Positions 43,728-64,000 of a stretch of 64,000 bases of DNA are shown here, in pieces (the stretch's first letter is position 1; each line of letters starts with the position of its first letter). The translations under genes were made by a program, and so were the position numbers. This DNA comes from Berghia stephanieae (Eukaryota > Mollusca > Gastropoda > Nudibranchia > Aeolidiidae). The stretch covers positions 80,791,222-80,855,221 of the forward strand of contig CM067445.1 of the NCBI GenBank assembly GCA_034508935.3, given 5' to 3'. The notes below the pieces were generated by a model. It saw nothing but the letters and a program-made list of their open reading frames with translations, ran no database searches and was not told the origin of the DNA.

Positions 43728-43995
43728 GGAAATGGCTCAATTCGCTTTACAAGGGGTCCTGCCCAACAGCAACACTTGACATGAAGGACAAGGCATGATA
43801 CCTGTTAGTGTTAGCTAGGGCGATATTACAATTAATGGTTTGTCGACAGAGACAACACTGTTGACAGCCAGGTACTCATTTTACATCGGAGTATGGTACG
43901 AGAATGTGAGTAACTAAGGCCACTCAGATCGGGACTTGAACCCTGGACCTTCAGGTCTGATGGCGAGTGTCATACCACTAGACCACATAGGCTTT
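43728..43995 (-). mobile_element. SINE C (tRNA-derived), diverged
   Basis: The minus strand has the head (CTATGTGGTCTAGTGGTATG), body block and a decayed tail next to the TA tract. Confidence 0.8.
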
Positions 43996-44080
43996 TGAGA
44001 TTTTATATAGTGCAGTAATAATAATAAATAACGGAAAGGAGAAGACACTTGATAACGAATAGATTACTCTATTTTTGGGC

Positions 44081-44282
44081 AGCGTGGCTCAGCGGTACGG
44101 TCTTTGCTTCGTACCCGAAAGGTATCGAGTTCGATCAACCGCCTTGAGCAAGTCACCTCGCCCTAGCTCGACTTGCGGCGTTGCACTGCCGCTGATGTCT
44201 GTGTTATTCCAGCCTTTTGGTATAGACCATTGATACAAATTTTCCACGAATAAAGGGAATTTTATTTTATTTATTTATCATT
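44081..44282 (+). mobile_element. SINE D (tRNA-derived)
   Basis: A box CGTGGCTCAGCGGTACGGTC, B box GAGTTCGATCAACC, then CAAGTCACCTCGCCCTAGCT, tail GAATAAAGGGAATTTTA with (TTTA)n. Confidence 0.87.
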
Positions 44283-44685
44283 ATTATAAGAATATACTGA
44301 AAACAACAAAACTTGTGAACGCAGTTTTAAAGTACGGATTTTTAAATCGTAACAGTAACACGGACCAAAAGACGTGGGTGGGCACTTCAGATTCGTATTA
44401 GGATTGATTGAATTCATGCGATGACGTCTCCACGTCTTCATATATTTCATCTCTGAAACTTTATCATTCATCGACGTTATCGCAGTCCTAGTGCGTCAAG
44501 GTAGTGCTCACAAGATCCGCCAGCCGGATATTTGTACCGACACACAAAATCATGTGTTATGTGTTATAGTCTGATTGAGATACAAAAGCGTGTGTTAGAG
44601 TCTGATTGAGATTGATATAATTTGGTGAGTGGTAGGGACTCAGTGATTAAAAGTGCTGGTGGACTCAATAAGTAAAAGCTCTATG
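44283..44685. other. No recognised feature
   Basis: No coding homology or repeat family recognised. Confidence 0.4.
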
Positions 44686-44974
44686 ATTAGGGCTAACCCA
44701 CACCGGAGACTGACTGGTCGACCCCGGCACTGCCGTCTTCTGGATAAAGAAGTTGGGCACAGACAAAATATTGTACTAAGAATAAAGAGAAGAGACGCTA
44801 GACCTGCCCATACCAAGCACCCGACGTCCTCTGCCATTTTCTTTTAGCTTGGTATTGGTAGGTCTAGCGGCTCTTCTCTTTATTCTTAGTATTTTGTCGG
44901 TGTCCAACGTCTTTATCCGGCAGTGCCAGTGGCCAGGTCATCGGAATCAGTCTCCGGTGTGGGTTAGCCCTAAT
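44686..44974. mobile_element. Foldback element with about 130-bp arms
   Basis: The left arm 44686-44817 starts ATTAGGGCTAACCCACACCG; the right arm 44848-44974 ends CGGTGTGGGTTAGCCCTAAT. The arms match over nearly their full length with a handful of substitutions and a small indel; the centre is 30 bp. No coding capacity. Confidence 0.82.
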
Positions 44975-45403
44975 CCTTCTAGTTCTAGTGCTGTACTTGC
45001 TAGACTAGATGTTACTTATTATTTATTCTTATGTATGTATGGGTTGCATTGTAAATTAGTACGGCACCTATAAGGTGCTCTGCTACATCAGCATAAAATG
45101 TCACGGACACAGGGAATTCACATATTGCGACCAAGCACGTCTGTTCCCGGCTAGAGTCACAATTTCGTCAATGGGCATAGAATAGAATCCAGCCCATGAA
45201 GTAGAGTGCCTGCTGGTCTAATTGTCGAGCTATTCAAGTAGGCAATAAAAGTTGCTGTATTTATTCTTCATTTATACACAATTAAAATAGATAGAATTAC
45301 AAATCTTAATAATATTTAATATCATCACTAAATTTAATTCAAAAGCATCAGATAATGGACAAACTCAATCCATCAATCAATTTTCAACTGCATACATACT
45401 ATT
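44975..45403. other. No recognised feature
   Basis: No coding homology or repeat family recognised. Confidence 0.4.
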
Positions 45404-46223
45404 GTTTTGGAAGTTTTTAAGCGTTTTACGGCGCTTGCAACACGTTTAGTCATATCAGCGCCAGTGAAAAGGAAGAAAATTGAATAGTAAAAACATTCTA
45501 GATGTACAATTAAAAAAGAACTTGAGGAAAAAGGAAAACAGAGGGGAATGAGTTCAAATAGGGAACAGATGTAGATTCCAAGAGCACACTATCAGTGTAC
45601 TCATTTTGAGATCACCCAGAAACCAGCACAGGATCCCACTAAATTTAAAAGGAACACACTCAAATGTTTACAAATCATTTTTTTTTTAAAATAAAAAAAT
45701 AGAAAAAAAATATCATCTCCCAAAACTATTACTATACATTCGATTGTTTCCTTCCCAGCCAAGGACTCTGGTCAGGGTCAAGACAAAACTAACTTTTGTT
45801 TGTTTGTTGCTTTAGGTCTCTTCCAACACAATTGAGGTTATATGAGAGACCGCTGAAACAAAAAAACAAGCAATCTAACAAAAATAGTACAAATGTAAAT
45901 CAAAATCATAACCTAAAGACATCATAAGCTAAATTATAAATAACCAAGAACAAACAGGCAGAAGATTTACAGAAAAAAAAATATCCCTGTCAAAAATACA
46001 ATCACAAACCAAAGAAGCAGGATAGGCTAGTAAAGAGAAGAAGAAACGACATCACTATCGGATCGTACACCCATGCGAACATCATAGGTATCTGATTCAA
46101 GGGTGATGCTCCCATCCAACCACCCGCATAAAACTAACTAATCTCATTCCAAGACAAAGACAGAAAGCAATTGGAAAACAGATACACGGTAAAGGGGGAT
46201 AGAAGACACAGCAAGCACCTCGC
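45404..46223 (-). mobile_element. SINE B interrupted by SINE A
   Basis: The minus-strand SINE B has its tail at 45404-45450 (complement TTACGGCGCTTGCAACAC) and resumes at 46140 after the SINE A. Its head is lost near 46223. Confidence 0.87.
45795..46129 (-). mobile_element. SINE A, copy 2, nested in SINE B
   Basis: 335 bp, minus strand, with 10-bp target duplication AAAACTAACT at 45785-45794 and 46130-46139. It is younger than the SINE B it interrupts. Confidence 0.9.
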
Positions 46224-47355
46224 TGGAAACATACTATTTTGAACTATTCCCAATTTCTTTTAAATAAAAAAAACAAAACCATTTATTGATAAAATTTAAT
46301 TAAAAACCCATAAGATTTTAAATATAAGACAAAGGGAGAAACTGCCGAAAACTGACAAAGCATCAAATCTTTTTTTTTTTAAACTATTGGTCTGGAGAGG
46401 TTTTTCTTCATGAAATGAAATGATAGATTGTCAAATAGATAGTCCAAATAATTTTCATGCTTCATTAAAACAATTGCAGACGAACATTTTTAAAAATAAA
46501 TCCAACTTGATAATAGTAAAACATACATTTGGTGGCCAAAAGAAATAATATGAAAACTAAGTTAGTTTTGGGGTCTTTTTTTTCCTTTTTTTGTGGGGCA
46601 GGATCAATTAGGGCAGAGTAGTTGACCTGTGTCCTGTGTAACACTTTGCCCTAGTACCTAGGTCAAGGTCATAGAGTCTCTCTCTATCAACTACACACGT
46701 ACACACACATACACACAATAAAATAGCAGTAAAACAAATTAATTGAGATATCATGGAAGTACAAAATTCACACGTCTGAAAATGTTTGTTTTTTTGTCAT
46801 CACCAAATATGAAGACAATTGTTCGTACATAATTTATCCCTTCCTATCTCACTCACTCACTCACACGCACACACACACACACACAATCACACACATGTTG
46901 CCTAACCCAAATCCTCCACCCCCCCCCCCCCCCTCCCCCTTACACACATAATAAATTCATCACCACCACAGAGAAACAGTCAGATCATTTACAAAAATAA
47001 AAAGAAGAGGAACGTACAATGATAACAATTACTGCTTATAACTTTATATAATTGAAAACATTACATCCTGGAACAAAAACAAGTACAAAATAAATAGAGT
47101 ATGTGTTTATATATGAATATTAGGCCAGGAGTATAAAATACTTCAGTAGGTTCGAATCAATGAGACAAAAAGAGCAAACAATATGGGATTCTTGTGGAAA
47201 TGGAGATTTAAAACAGTGAAAGTATTCACCTTGACTAGGATTAAAAAACAAAACATTCGTCCATACATCCTGATGAGGGACACGATTGAAACAAATATAC
47301 GATTGAAACAAATTACTTGATAAAAACTAGTCTTCTGACAAATTCTAAATTATAC
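46224..47355. other. No gene; minor simple repeats
   Basis: AT-rich; CA repeats at 46690-46720 and 46862-46892 and a C-tract at about 46919-46933. Confidence 0.45.
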
Positions 47356-47975
47356 GTTTTTTTATTATTTGTTTTTAAGGGTTTTACAGCACTTGCAAAA
47401 CATTACGGTCATATCAGCGCCAGTAAAAAGGAAGAAATGGGATCGTAAAAAGCTCTAGAATTACAATTGAAGTGCCCAAAAAAAAAGGAGGACAAAGGGG
47501 AATTTGTTGAAATAGGGAACAGATGTAGATTCCAAGAGCACACTATCAAAGTACTTAGTTTGAGATCACCTAAAAGACTCACCCAGACACAAGCACAAGT
47601 TCCGACTAAGTCATCAGAGGTCTGATCCTCCCAAAATTAAATAAAACCTGGTGCAAAAAGCTCGTATGTAGACTTCAGAGTTTTGATCTGCCGATCGTGA
47701 AAATTGGGACTTCAGAGGTTTGATCCGCCGACCATCGATATGTAAAACAAACAATACAGTTAAAAACAGAGAGATGATTTACAAGGAAGTAAAAATATCA
47801 TCTGGCAAAACTAACTATACATTTGACTGTTCCCCTCCAAGCCAAGGTCAAGACAAAACCAAGTAATCTCATACCAAGACAAAGATAGAAAGCATGTTGG
47901 AAAACAGATATAGAGGGATAGAAGACACAGTAAGTGCCTCCCTGCCCACAATGGGAGGTCGGGAACCCCACCCAG
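47356..47975 (-). mobile_element. SINE B, full copy with about 130-bp internal insert
   Basis: Runs from the tail (TTTTACAGCACTTGCAAAAC on plus) to the head complement GGTCGGGAACCCCACCCAG. An extra segment at about 47610-47745 with two similar halves (CAGAGGTCTGATCCTCC and CAGAGGTTTGATCCGCC) is absent from other copies. Confidence 0.86.
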
Positions 47976-48178
47976 TTCTTTATCATAAAATCTCAATAAA
48001 CTAGCATACACGTAATAGAATTAAAATCTTAAATACTGAAATTAAAAAAGGAAACAAAATAAATTTAAAAATAAATATTGCTAACTTACAAATATGCAAT
48101 CACAAAAAGGGAGCAGAGAAAGAAAGAAGGAAAAAAATAGAAACATTATTTTAAAAATTTAAATTGTCCAAATGAAAT

Positions 48179-48553
48179 AAAGTAATAAACAAAAATGAAT
48201 ATAACAGCTTCAAAAAAGAACAAAATACCAAACACGGAACGTTTCGGCTCAAAACCCTTCGTCAGCAACAGCAAAAAACAATAAAGACATTAAAATATTA
48301 CTAAATTCCAGACAGAGGACAGAGATAGTTGGTAGGTCTTCTCTTGGACAATAAATCTTGGAAAGATTTCCAATACATTTCTAGAAGAGAAGACCTACTA
48401 ATTATCTCTGTCCTCTGTCTGGAATTTAGTAATATTTTAATGTCTTTATTGTTTTTTGCTGTTGGCTGACGAAGGGTTTTGAGCCTAAACGTTCCGTGTT
48501 TGGTATTTTGTTCTTTTTTTGAAGCTGTTATATTCATTTTTGTTTATTACTTT
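48179..48553. repeat. Large palindrome of repeat F arms
   Basis: The left arm 48179-48345 (minus sense) and right arm 48385-48553 (plus sense) are inverted copies about 165 bp long with few differences; the spacer is 39 bp. Each arm ends in GTGTTTGGTATTTTGTTC and a TTATATTCATTTTTGTTTAT block and contains CTGACGAAGGGTTTTGAGCC followed by GAAAC or TAAAC, a hammerhead-like core. Confidence 0.88.
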
Positions 48554-49569
48554 TAACAGTCCACAGCTTCTATCAGCCTGGCATCACTTTGAATAGGCAA
48601 TAGTGTACAGTAAATCCCCCTCCTCAACGCCCAACTCATTGCTATGGTACATCAAGCAAAGCAGCCAGACAAGGGATGATATCATGTAAGTCTGGTCCCA
48701 GGCTCCACTCTCATTTACTACAAAAGTTTTCAGTTTTCCTCTGGCACGCCGCTACTGTCAACTGGGGTATCTTTGCCTCTTGAATTTTGGACCAATGAGA
48801 GACTGTTTAGTTTTGTGGCAATGATTTCCTTTAATAAAAATTCAAGTCTTTCAATGGGTACAATAACTGAAACAAAGCTGACATTATTCAAAATGCTCCA
48901 AATTCACAGCAGAGGCAAAGTTCCCCACAATTGACGCTACTCTTTTCATTTCCTATCACAACAGATATAAATATCACCGTGTTCACTTTTATGAATTAAT
49001 ATCCCCCAAGATAAATAATAATAAATGGCGTTTATATAGCGCTTTACCCCGTTGTCACAGGCTCTAAGCGCTTTACATGTTCATGGAAAAGTGATATGAA
49101 TTAAATTTAACAACAAAATATGACAATATTAATGCAACTTATGATGTAGAACGATAAAACTTAAGCGAGATTTGAAAGTTGTCAACGAATCGGGAATCTC
49201 AACAATAGCAGATCAATAACAAAAAACTATCTTGCTGTGCCTATCCGTGCTTGTATTTGGCTTGTGGCAGAAGGGAAATAAAACTACCAGTTTTCATAGC
49301 CTTAAAATCGAATCAGAAGCAACAAACTGAAGTGAGAGGACAATAGTAAAGAAAAAAACTATCACAAAGTATCAGGTACCAGGGATGATCTTTTTCTGTC
49401 AAAACCGGCTTTTTGGAAATGTTTCTTCCTGCTGACCTGACCTTGTTCGGTATTGGTGAGTTGATTTATTTAAAAATGAAAGCATTGGTTGTTTAAATGA
49501 ACAATTAGGGGGAAGCTAGATGGATAGAAATCCTTTTCTAAGATTCAAAAGTGAGATACCATTTGATGG
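48554..49569. other. No gene; one short repeat tail
   Basis: Positions 49030-49085 (GCGTTTATATAGCGCTTTAC, later CTAAGCGCTTTACATGTTC) look like the end of another short repeat family. The rest is not recognised. Confidence 0.45.
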
Positions 49570-50055
49570 GGAGCTTGTTTTGTTTGATGCTTGCAACACA
49601 TTATCAGGAAGAATATGGGATAGTAAAAAGTTATAGGATTGCAATTAAAGCACCAAGAAAAAGTAAGACAAAGAGGAATTTGTTGAAATAGGAAACAGAT
49701 GTAGATTCCAAGAGCACACAATCAAAATACTTGGTTTGAGATCACCTAAAAGTCTCATCCAGACACAAGCACTAAGAGGAATACAATCAAATGTTTACAA
49801 ATCATATATAATATGTAAAACATAATAAAGTGCATAACAGAGAGATGATTTACAAGACAAAAAATATCATCTCCCAAAACTATACATTTGACTGTTTCCC
49901 TCTCAGCCAGGATATCCGGCCAAGGCCAGGACAAAACCAAGTAATCTCATCGCAAGACAAAGACAGAAAGCATGTTGGAAAACAGATATAAGGTGATAGA
50001 AGACACAGTAAATGCCTCCCTGTCCACTATGGAAGGTCAGGAACCCCACCCAATT
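49570..50055 (-). mobile_element. SINE B, full but diverged copy
   Basis: The tail is decayed (ATGCTTGCAACACATTATC on plus); the head complement GGTCAGGAACCCCACCCAA ends it at about 50055. Confidence 0.85.
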
Positions 50056-52969
50056 TGATGGAGTGAATCATTGGACAAAATGTTTTCATATGTTTATATT
50101 ATGTTCTTTACGAGAATAAAATTCAAGCTTTTCTTTATTTTCGCCAGGCGCATCCCTGATGTACACCAACACACACCATGTGAAGTGAAAAAGTATTTGT
50201 ATCAGTAGTTGAAACTCGTCAAACTCATCATAATATCACCAACCCATGAACTGTGCTGGTCCTGAAATGGGGGTATAACAATAACAGGGTTATACTGTAC
50301 ATTGAAAAGTAAGGAAGCAATTCAATGGGGATGAATAAACATCAACACTTTGGGGAAATATCAAAACAATCAAATGGAAAGAGTTACAAACTTCGTATGT
50401 CATTATCGTAAGTGGCAATGAATGAATTTACACTATGGGTACAAAATTATCTGTTGCAAAACAAGATATCTCAATGGATCAAGAGATATTAAACTGTTAT
50501 TATTAAACTAAATTCTTCAACCAGGTTAAATAAATGCAATATGTTACATTGTTACATTTCTAGTCTTTCATCTGCTTATGAATGCCCCTTGCAAATATAA
50601 GATCTAGGTTTATCATTCATCAAATGAAAAAAAAAAAAAAAAAGAGAGAGAACCCTTACAAAATGCTCTTATTTTTAAAAAAGTAAAACTAGACCAGCAT
50701 AAATTAGATGTGGTAGTAAAAAAGTGTCCCTTATTTGAAAGAGGATCCACTTGGATTTCAACGATACAACTTTGAAAACAAGAAAACAAGCAAACAAATA
50801 AAAAAATTATGACCTGTCACAACAGACAAACAACCTCTTTAAATATTCAAATTTAAAATTAAAAAAAATAAGATCAAGAAAAAAAACAAATGTATCAACC
50901 ATTGGTGAATAATTTACATATCCATACTTAAATAATAAGTCACTCTTAAATGCTTCCACAAAATGTAAAATCATGAACTTGATCACAGATCGATACACGA
51001 GTAAAAGGCCAAGACCTCCATCTCTTTTCCCACCCAACACGTCTACATTAATCTGTATCTGGATGGGGGAAAAATACAAATCAAAACAAAATAGAGCCTT
51101 AGTGCTGACATTTCATCTTTAAAATCAAATTTCTATTGATAAAAATGGTGGCTATGCAAAACTACCCAAGCTCCCACTGGAAAAACATTCCTTACTAATA
51201 ATATCAGCAAAAAAGTGTAGGCGGCCTGTATTTGTTCCCAAATACCATGTCACGATATTGTTATTAATTAGAGTAATGTAACTGAGTGGCAAAGTCAGAT
51301 TACACCTTCCCCCTCCCACCTCTTCCTCAAAAATAAAAAATAAAAAAAATATCATAATAGATGCGGAAAAATCGTCAAAATCCCCATCCCAGTATCATAG
51401 TCATAGACATCCCATACATTATCTCATGGGAAGGATTAAACATCACTCCAAAAATGATCACAAATTGCATATATTATCGGCACTGAAGTTCATTGATTAC
51501 TAAAATTACTTAACTCTTTCAGAGCTAAGGCTATATTCGCAAGACCAAGCGACATTTGAATTCGGTGCAAAAACTCAATTAAAATACCTCCCCCCCCTCT
51601 CTCTCTCTTGGGCCAATTAAATGTTCTGATGAAAGAAATGATACCATTGGTTCAATTTATAGTACTTTTGTAGAAATCAGGATTGGATTACATTAATATT
51701 TCAAGACCTGCCGCACTGTGTGGCCATTGGCCAGTAGAACAGATTCTGCTCTGGCCACACAGTATGGCCAATGGCGCTGAAAGAATGAAGCTGACTGTGA
51801 CCAATACAATACAATATAGGACATAGGAAGCAATGTGGAAACAACCAAAAATAAAATTTTAAAAAAGAAGACACCATTCATTGGATTAATGAGAAACTAC
51901 TCATAATAATATAAAAACAAACTTAAAAATATTTTTTTAACTTTTAATCATATCAATTGCTTATGGTATAAAATCAAAAACATGAGTAACTAAACATAAA
52001 TAAAATAGCTACCAGCTGCCCTAATCCACTTGTGAAATGCGGCTACTAGAATAATTGATTTTACAACATTGGTTTGGACAATACCAGCATCCAGAACATT
52101 ATCAAATATATTGTTATATAACCATTCCTTTCACGAAAACTGTCTACTCATCTCTCAGAAGCACCAATATATTATATATTAACACACAAGACATTCAATT
52201 ATAGATATTTTTATCATTTTTAAGTTGACATATTTTATGGTTTGCCCAATGTATTATGATTAACTGTCGGGTAATCATAAGAATTTTCCAAGCCATCCAG
52301 AACAGGGTTCAGAAATAAATTAGCGAAAACGCAACAAAATAATTACCACATATAAGATTTAAAATGTTCAGATGCACAAACTTATTGCCTTTCATGTTAC
52401 AGAGAAAAACACCGTTCAACAGAATAAAACCATTATTTCAAATGTCCTAACCAAACCTAAATCTTACTATTGCATTCTATATTTTTTAACTCCATAATCT
52501 CTATCTTTAAATCGTAACTGAATCTAAATTGCATACATTTTTGGCTTACTATATAAACCAATCTGGTTTACTCACAACGTACAATCATCACTGATAAAAA
52601 CAAGAAGTGAAGTGATAGGAAATGTTTTTATTCTCTGTTGTCTTCTGGCACAACGTAAGTGCCTGTTCCACTCACTTTTCTCAATCATCACTGGCAAGCT
52701 TCATTCCATTGCTAGAGTCTTTATCTAAGCACAACTAAACAAAATGACCCATCTTACCGGGGTTTTTTTTGTTGTATCTTTTTCTATTTTTTTCATTTCA
52801 TGAAATCAATTTCATCACAAAGATGAAGGAAGATAACTATGGCAGTTGGTCTCACTAAAACTTTTATCAACTTTGATGATGATGAAAATAATAATACATA
52901 CTGTGATCAAGTAATATCGAATTCAATAATATTTCAGTTATTGATACATTGATAATGATAACAGCAATG
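50056..52969. other. No recognised feature
   Basis: Nearly 3 kb of AT-rich sequence without a repeat family or coding homology I can name. It lies downstream of RNF121 and may be intergenic. Confidence 0.4.
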
Positions 52970-53067
52970 ATATAAATGATGATGATAATAACAATTATAA
53001 TAATATTAATAATAATAATAACAATATACCAATAATAATAATAATAATAATATAATAAATAATAATA

Positions 53068-53101
<34 letters not shown>

Positions 53102-53102
53102 T
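52970..53102. repeat. (AAT)n low-complexity repeat
   Basis: ATA/AAT triplets with interruptions. Confidence 0.9.
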
Positions 53103-53556
53103 TTAAAAAATATTTAAATAAGAAAGAAACAGACCAACCAATATTTATTTTGTACTGGTCATGGTAATAGCAGGTGAAAAATTGAACCTCACCATTAAAA
53201 AAATAAAAATAAAAAGCAGTTAGAGAATTGAGCGAGCTGCTGTGCACAGAGTGAGCCGAGCACTTCATGGTATGTGACATGATTTGTTTCCATACCATAG
53301 CAGGGTACCATCCGCAGGGGAATTATCTTAACTCAACATAACAAGTGAAAAAAATAAACAAAACAAAACAAACAAAAAAAAAAAAATAGAAATAAATAAA
53401 TCAATCAAATAACATAAATAAATAAATAAATAAATAGTTAAATGAGTAATAATGGATAAAAAGATAAATGAAAATTTACAACCAAAAGATCTGTTTGATC
53501 TATAGGCTTTTGCCCTGTGGCTATTTAAATTATATTATATGTATATGTATATTTTT

Positions 53557-53562
53557 TTTATT
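53557..53562 (-). terminator. Candidate RNF121 polyadenylation signal
   Basis: AATAAA on the minus strand about 510 bases after the RNF121 stop. A variant ATTAAA lies closer, at 53918-53923. Neither is supported by transcript data. Confidence 0.3.
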
Positions 53563-54071
53563 TTTAACTATGCTGACAGGCCTGTCACTGGAAAATAAAC
53601 AATAAAAATTCGGTACTGTGTAATTTGGGAGGAAAAAGTGTGTAATTTCCAACAACAAAAAAGGAGTGTAATCTATGGCAGCCCCATTTGATGAAACTGT
53701 ATAAAGTATACTCTTTAACTGTAAATATAAATACAAGGAAAACGACGGTTTTACAAAAAAAATACTTAACTTTCAAAGATATTTGTATTTGTCTTATTGG
53801 CACCATTTTTAGTTTTTGGTTTAAAAAATTCTTTCTTTTTGTGAGAGTTATCATCTCTGCTTTCATAAAACAGGTACGAAGAAAACAGGAATAAAAATTT
53901 TTAAAAAAGGAAAAAAGTTTAATAGATATAAAAAAAGAATCTGGCCAAAAATAAAATAGTAAATTTGGATGATATTAGTCCATGTGGCAGGTCTGTTGCT
54001 TGAATGTGGCAACTCATTTGACATCCCTGGGATGTGGACACAACGTGTTCATACGAGACAATCCTACCCGA

Positions 54072-62817
<8,746 letters not shown>

Positions 62818-64000
62818 CTGAAAAAGAAACAAAAAAGAAAAAGAATAGAAAAATGCAAAATATAATAAATTACATTTTGAACGAACAAAGTTAATGGTTG
62901 TATAACATTACAATTTACACATTTCTTTTTTTTCTGTTGACATTCATCCAATTCACATGCTTAATTTTTTAACAATTAAAAAAAAATTAAGTTGAAAAGC
63001 CAGATACAGCTGATGTCAAATAATGAAAATGCAAAAGGACTGTCATATTTGCTGTAATAAAAAAGTGACGTATATAGAACTCAATGCTTTCTTTTTTAAT
63101 AAGTATTTATTCCTGCATTTAACGAGTTGAATGAATTAATGAATGAATACATTATTTATGGTCGGTAAAAAATACATATTCCAATTATGCATACTTCTTT
63201 TATACATGACAACAACTAGTAACAATGACAACAAAATATAAAAAAATATATAATTTGAAAAAAATAATGATGTATATGTTCATGATAAAATCTGATTTAA
63301 AATCAGTAAGCCCTTTAAGGCTTTTCACTGATTTGGTGTATAAAATATATCAAAACAAAATCAAAAACTTGATAACTCCATCATGTTCTATTCCTATTTC
63401 TTCTAATGATAACAAACAGAAAAATACTGAAAGGGAAGTGAGATCCAGATATTGAATTTTTTTTGCCCAAAATCATAAAATGTAAATATAAATAGTCAAC
63501 TAAAGACGACAAATTACATATGAAAAGAAAAGGAAACATATTGCATGGGATTGTTCAAGCCTTATATCTATAAAATCAAAGACAACACATCACCTTAATT
63601 CATTTTTGCCACATAGTTTTCGAATTTTTAACGCACAACTGTGATTTAAATTAAATACTATCTTTTAAATATACACACACAAGTTCGGACTAAAGGCCAG
63701 AGGTATGGCCTATCTCAATTTATCACATTAATATATAAAGTGTTGCTATTGGTTCTTGGTTGTATATTTTTACATTTTTGTGCATATATATATGTATACA
63801 TTGTTGCCATAGATTCTCAACTTTGTGTTTATACATTTTCATGCATGACATGTCTGTAAACGAATTTCCATTTTTTGGATGAATAAAGTATATATTATTA
63901 TATCTTTGCTTTTTTAAAAAACTTTATTGCACTTTTAGCTACACTATAAGGTATCGGCATTGTTAGCACTAACTAAAGGGAGATAAAAGGATAATTAAAT
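62818..64000. other. RNF121 intron or 5' flank, no feature recognised
   Basis: AT-rich. I looked on the minus strand for an exon encoding the variable N-terminus of RNF121 and saw no convincing candidate. Confidence 0.4.

Noticed and set aside
48179-48553. Active hammerheads in the palindrome arms
   Set aside because: G would follow the U at the cleavage site and one arm has lost the G of GAAAC, so only a hammerhead-like remnant is claimed.
51700-51780. Repeated TGGCCACACAGT and GGCCATTGGCC words
   Set aside because: Short direct and inverted repeats only about 10-20 bp long; no element structure.

Overview
The window is animal nuclear DNA: one spliced host gene sits in a very dense, layered set of mobile elements. 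Mixed tRNA-derived SINEs, hammerhead-carrying Penelope-like elements, an RNase-H-bearing LINE and an RNF121 protein close to but distinct from the human one suggest a marine invertebrate, most likely a mollusc. I cannot name the species.

Host gene. RNF121, a multi-membrane-span RING-H2 ubiquitin ligase, lies on the minus strand at 54072-62817. Seven coding exons can be read with matching splice phases, giving 308 residues; the initiating exon is not visible. Its introns hold SINEs, a hairpin MITE, a terminal-inverted-repeat MITE and a Penelope-like remnant.

Layout. 1-5,170: short SINEs, two inverted MITE copies around a LINE fragment, and a LINE inserted into another LINE with the signature of twin priming. 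5,700-7,110: CAC/TAC/CAT trinucleotide arrays inside a larger repeat that recurs inverted at 40,370-42,454. 8,338-14,389: a foldback element, an LTR gag fossil, LINE ends and SINE B copies. 15,873-22,908: a full-length 7.0-kb LINE (minus strand; ORF1 with three zinc knuckles, ORF2 with endonuclease, reverse transcriptase and RNase H) with a perfect 13-bp target-site duplication. 24,229-25,960: an LTR gag fossil holding a solo LTR. 26,380-32,896: a second copy of the same LINE. 32,897-34,885: satellite-like and LTR-like pieces and a minisatellite. 34,926-36,245: a Penelope-like element with a hammerhead ribozyme inserted in a SINE B. 36,402-50,055: SINEs A to D, foldbacks and simple repeats. 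50,056-53,500: AT-rich sequence with nothing recognised. 54,072 to the end: RNF121.

How the parts fit. SINE A, SINE B and the 7-kb LINE end in nearly the same 40-50 bases followed by (AAAC)-type tails, so the LINE is the likely source of the reverse transcriptase that moves both SINEs. SINE A and B also share a central segment. The three SINE A copies have target-site duplications of 10, 61 and about 142 bp. Three hammerhead motifs lie just after Penelope-type coding sequence. These retroelement observations are the most interesting content; I found no operon-like, defence or biosynthetic system.
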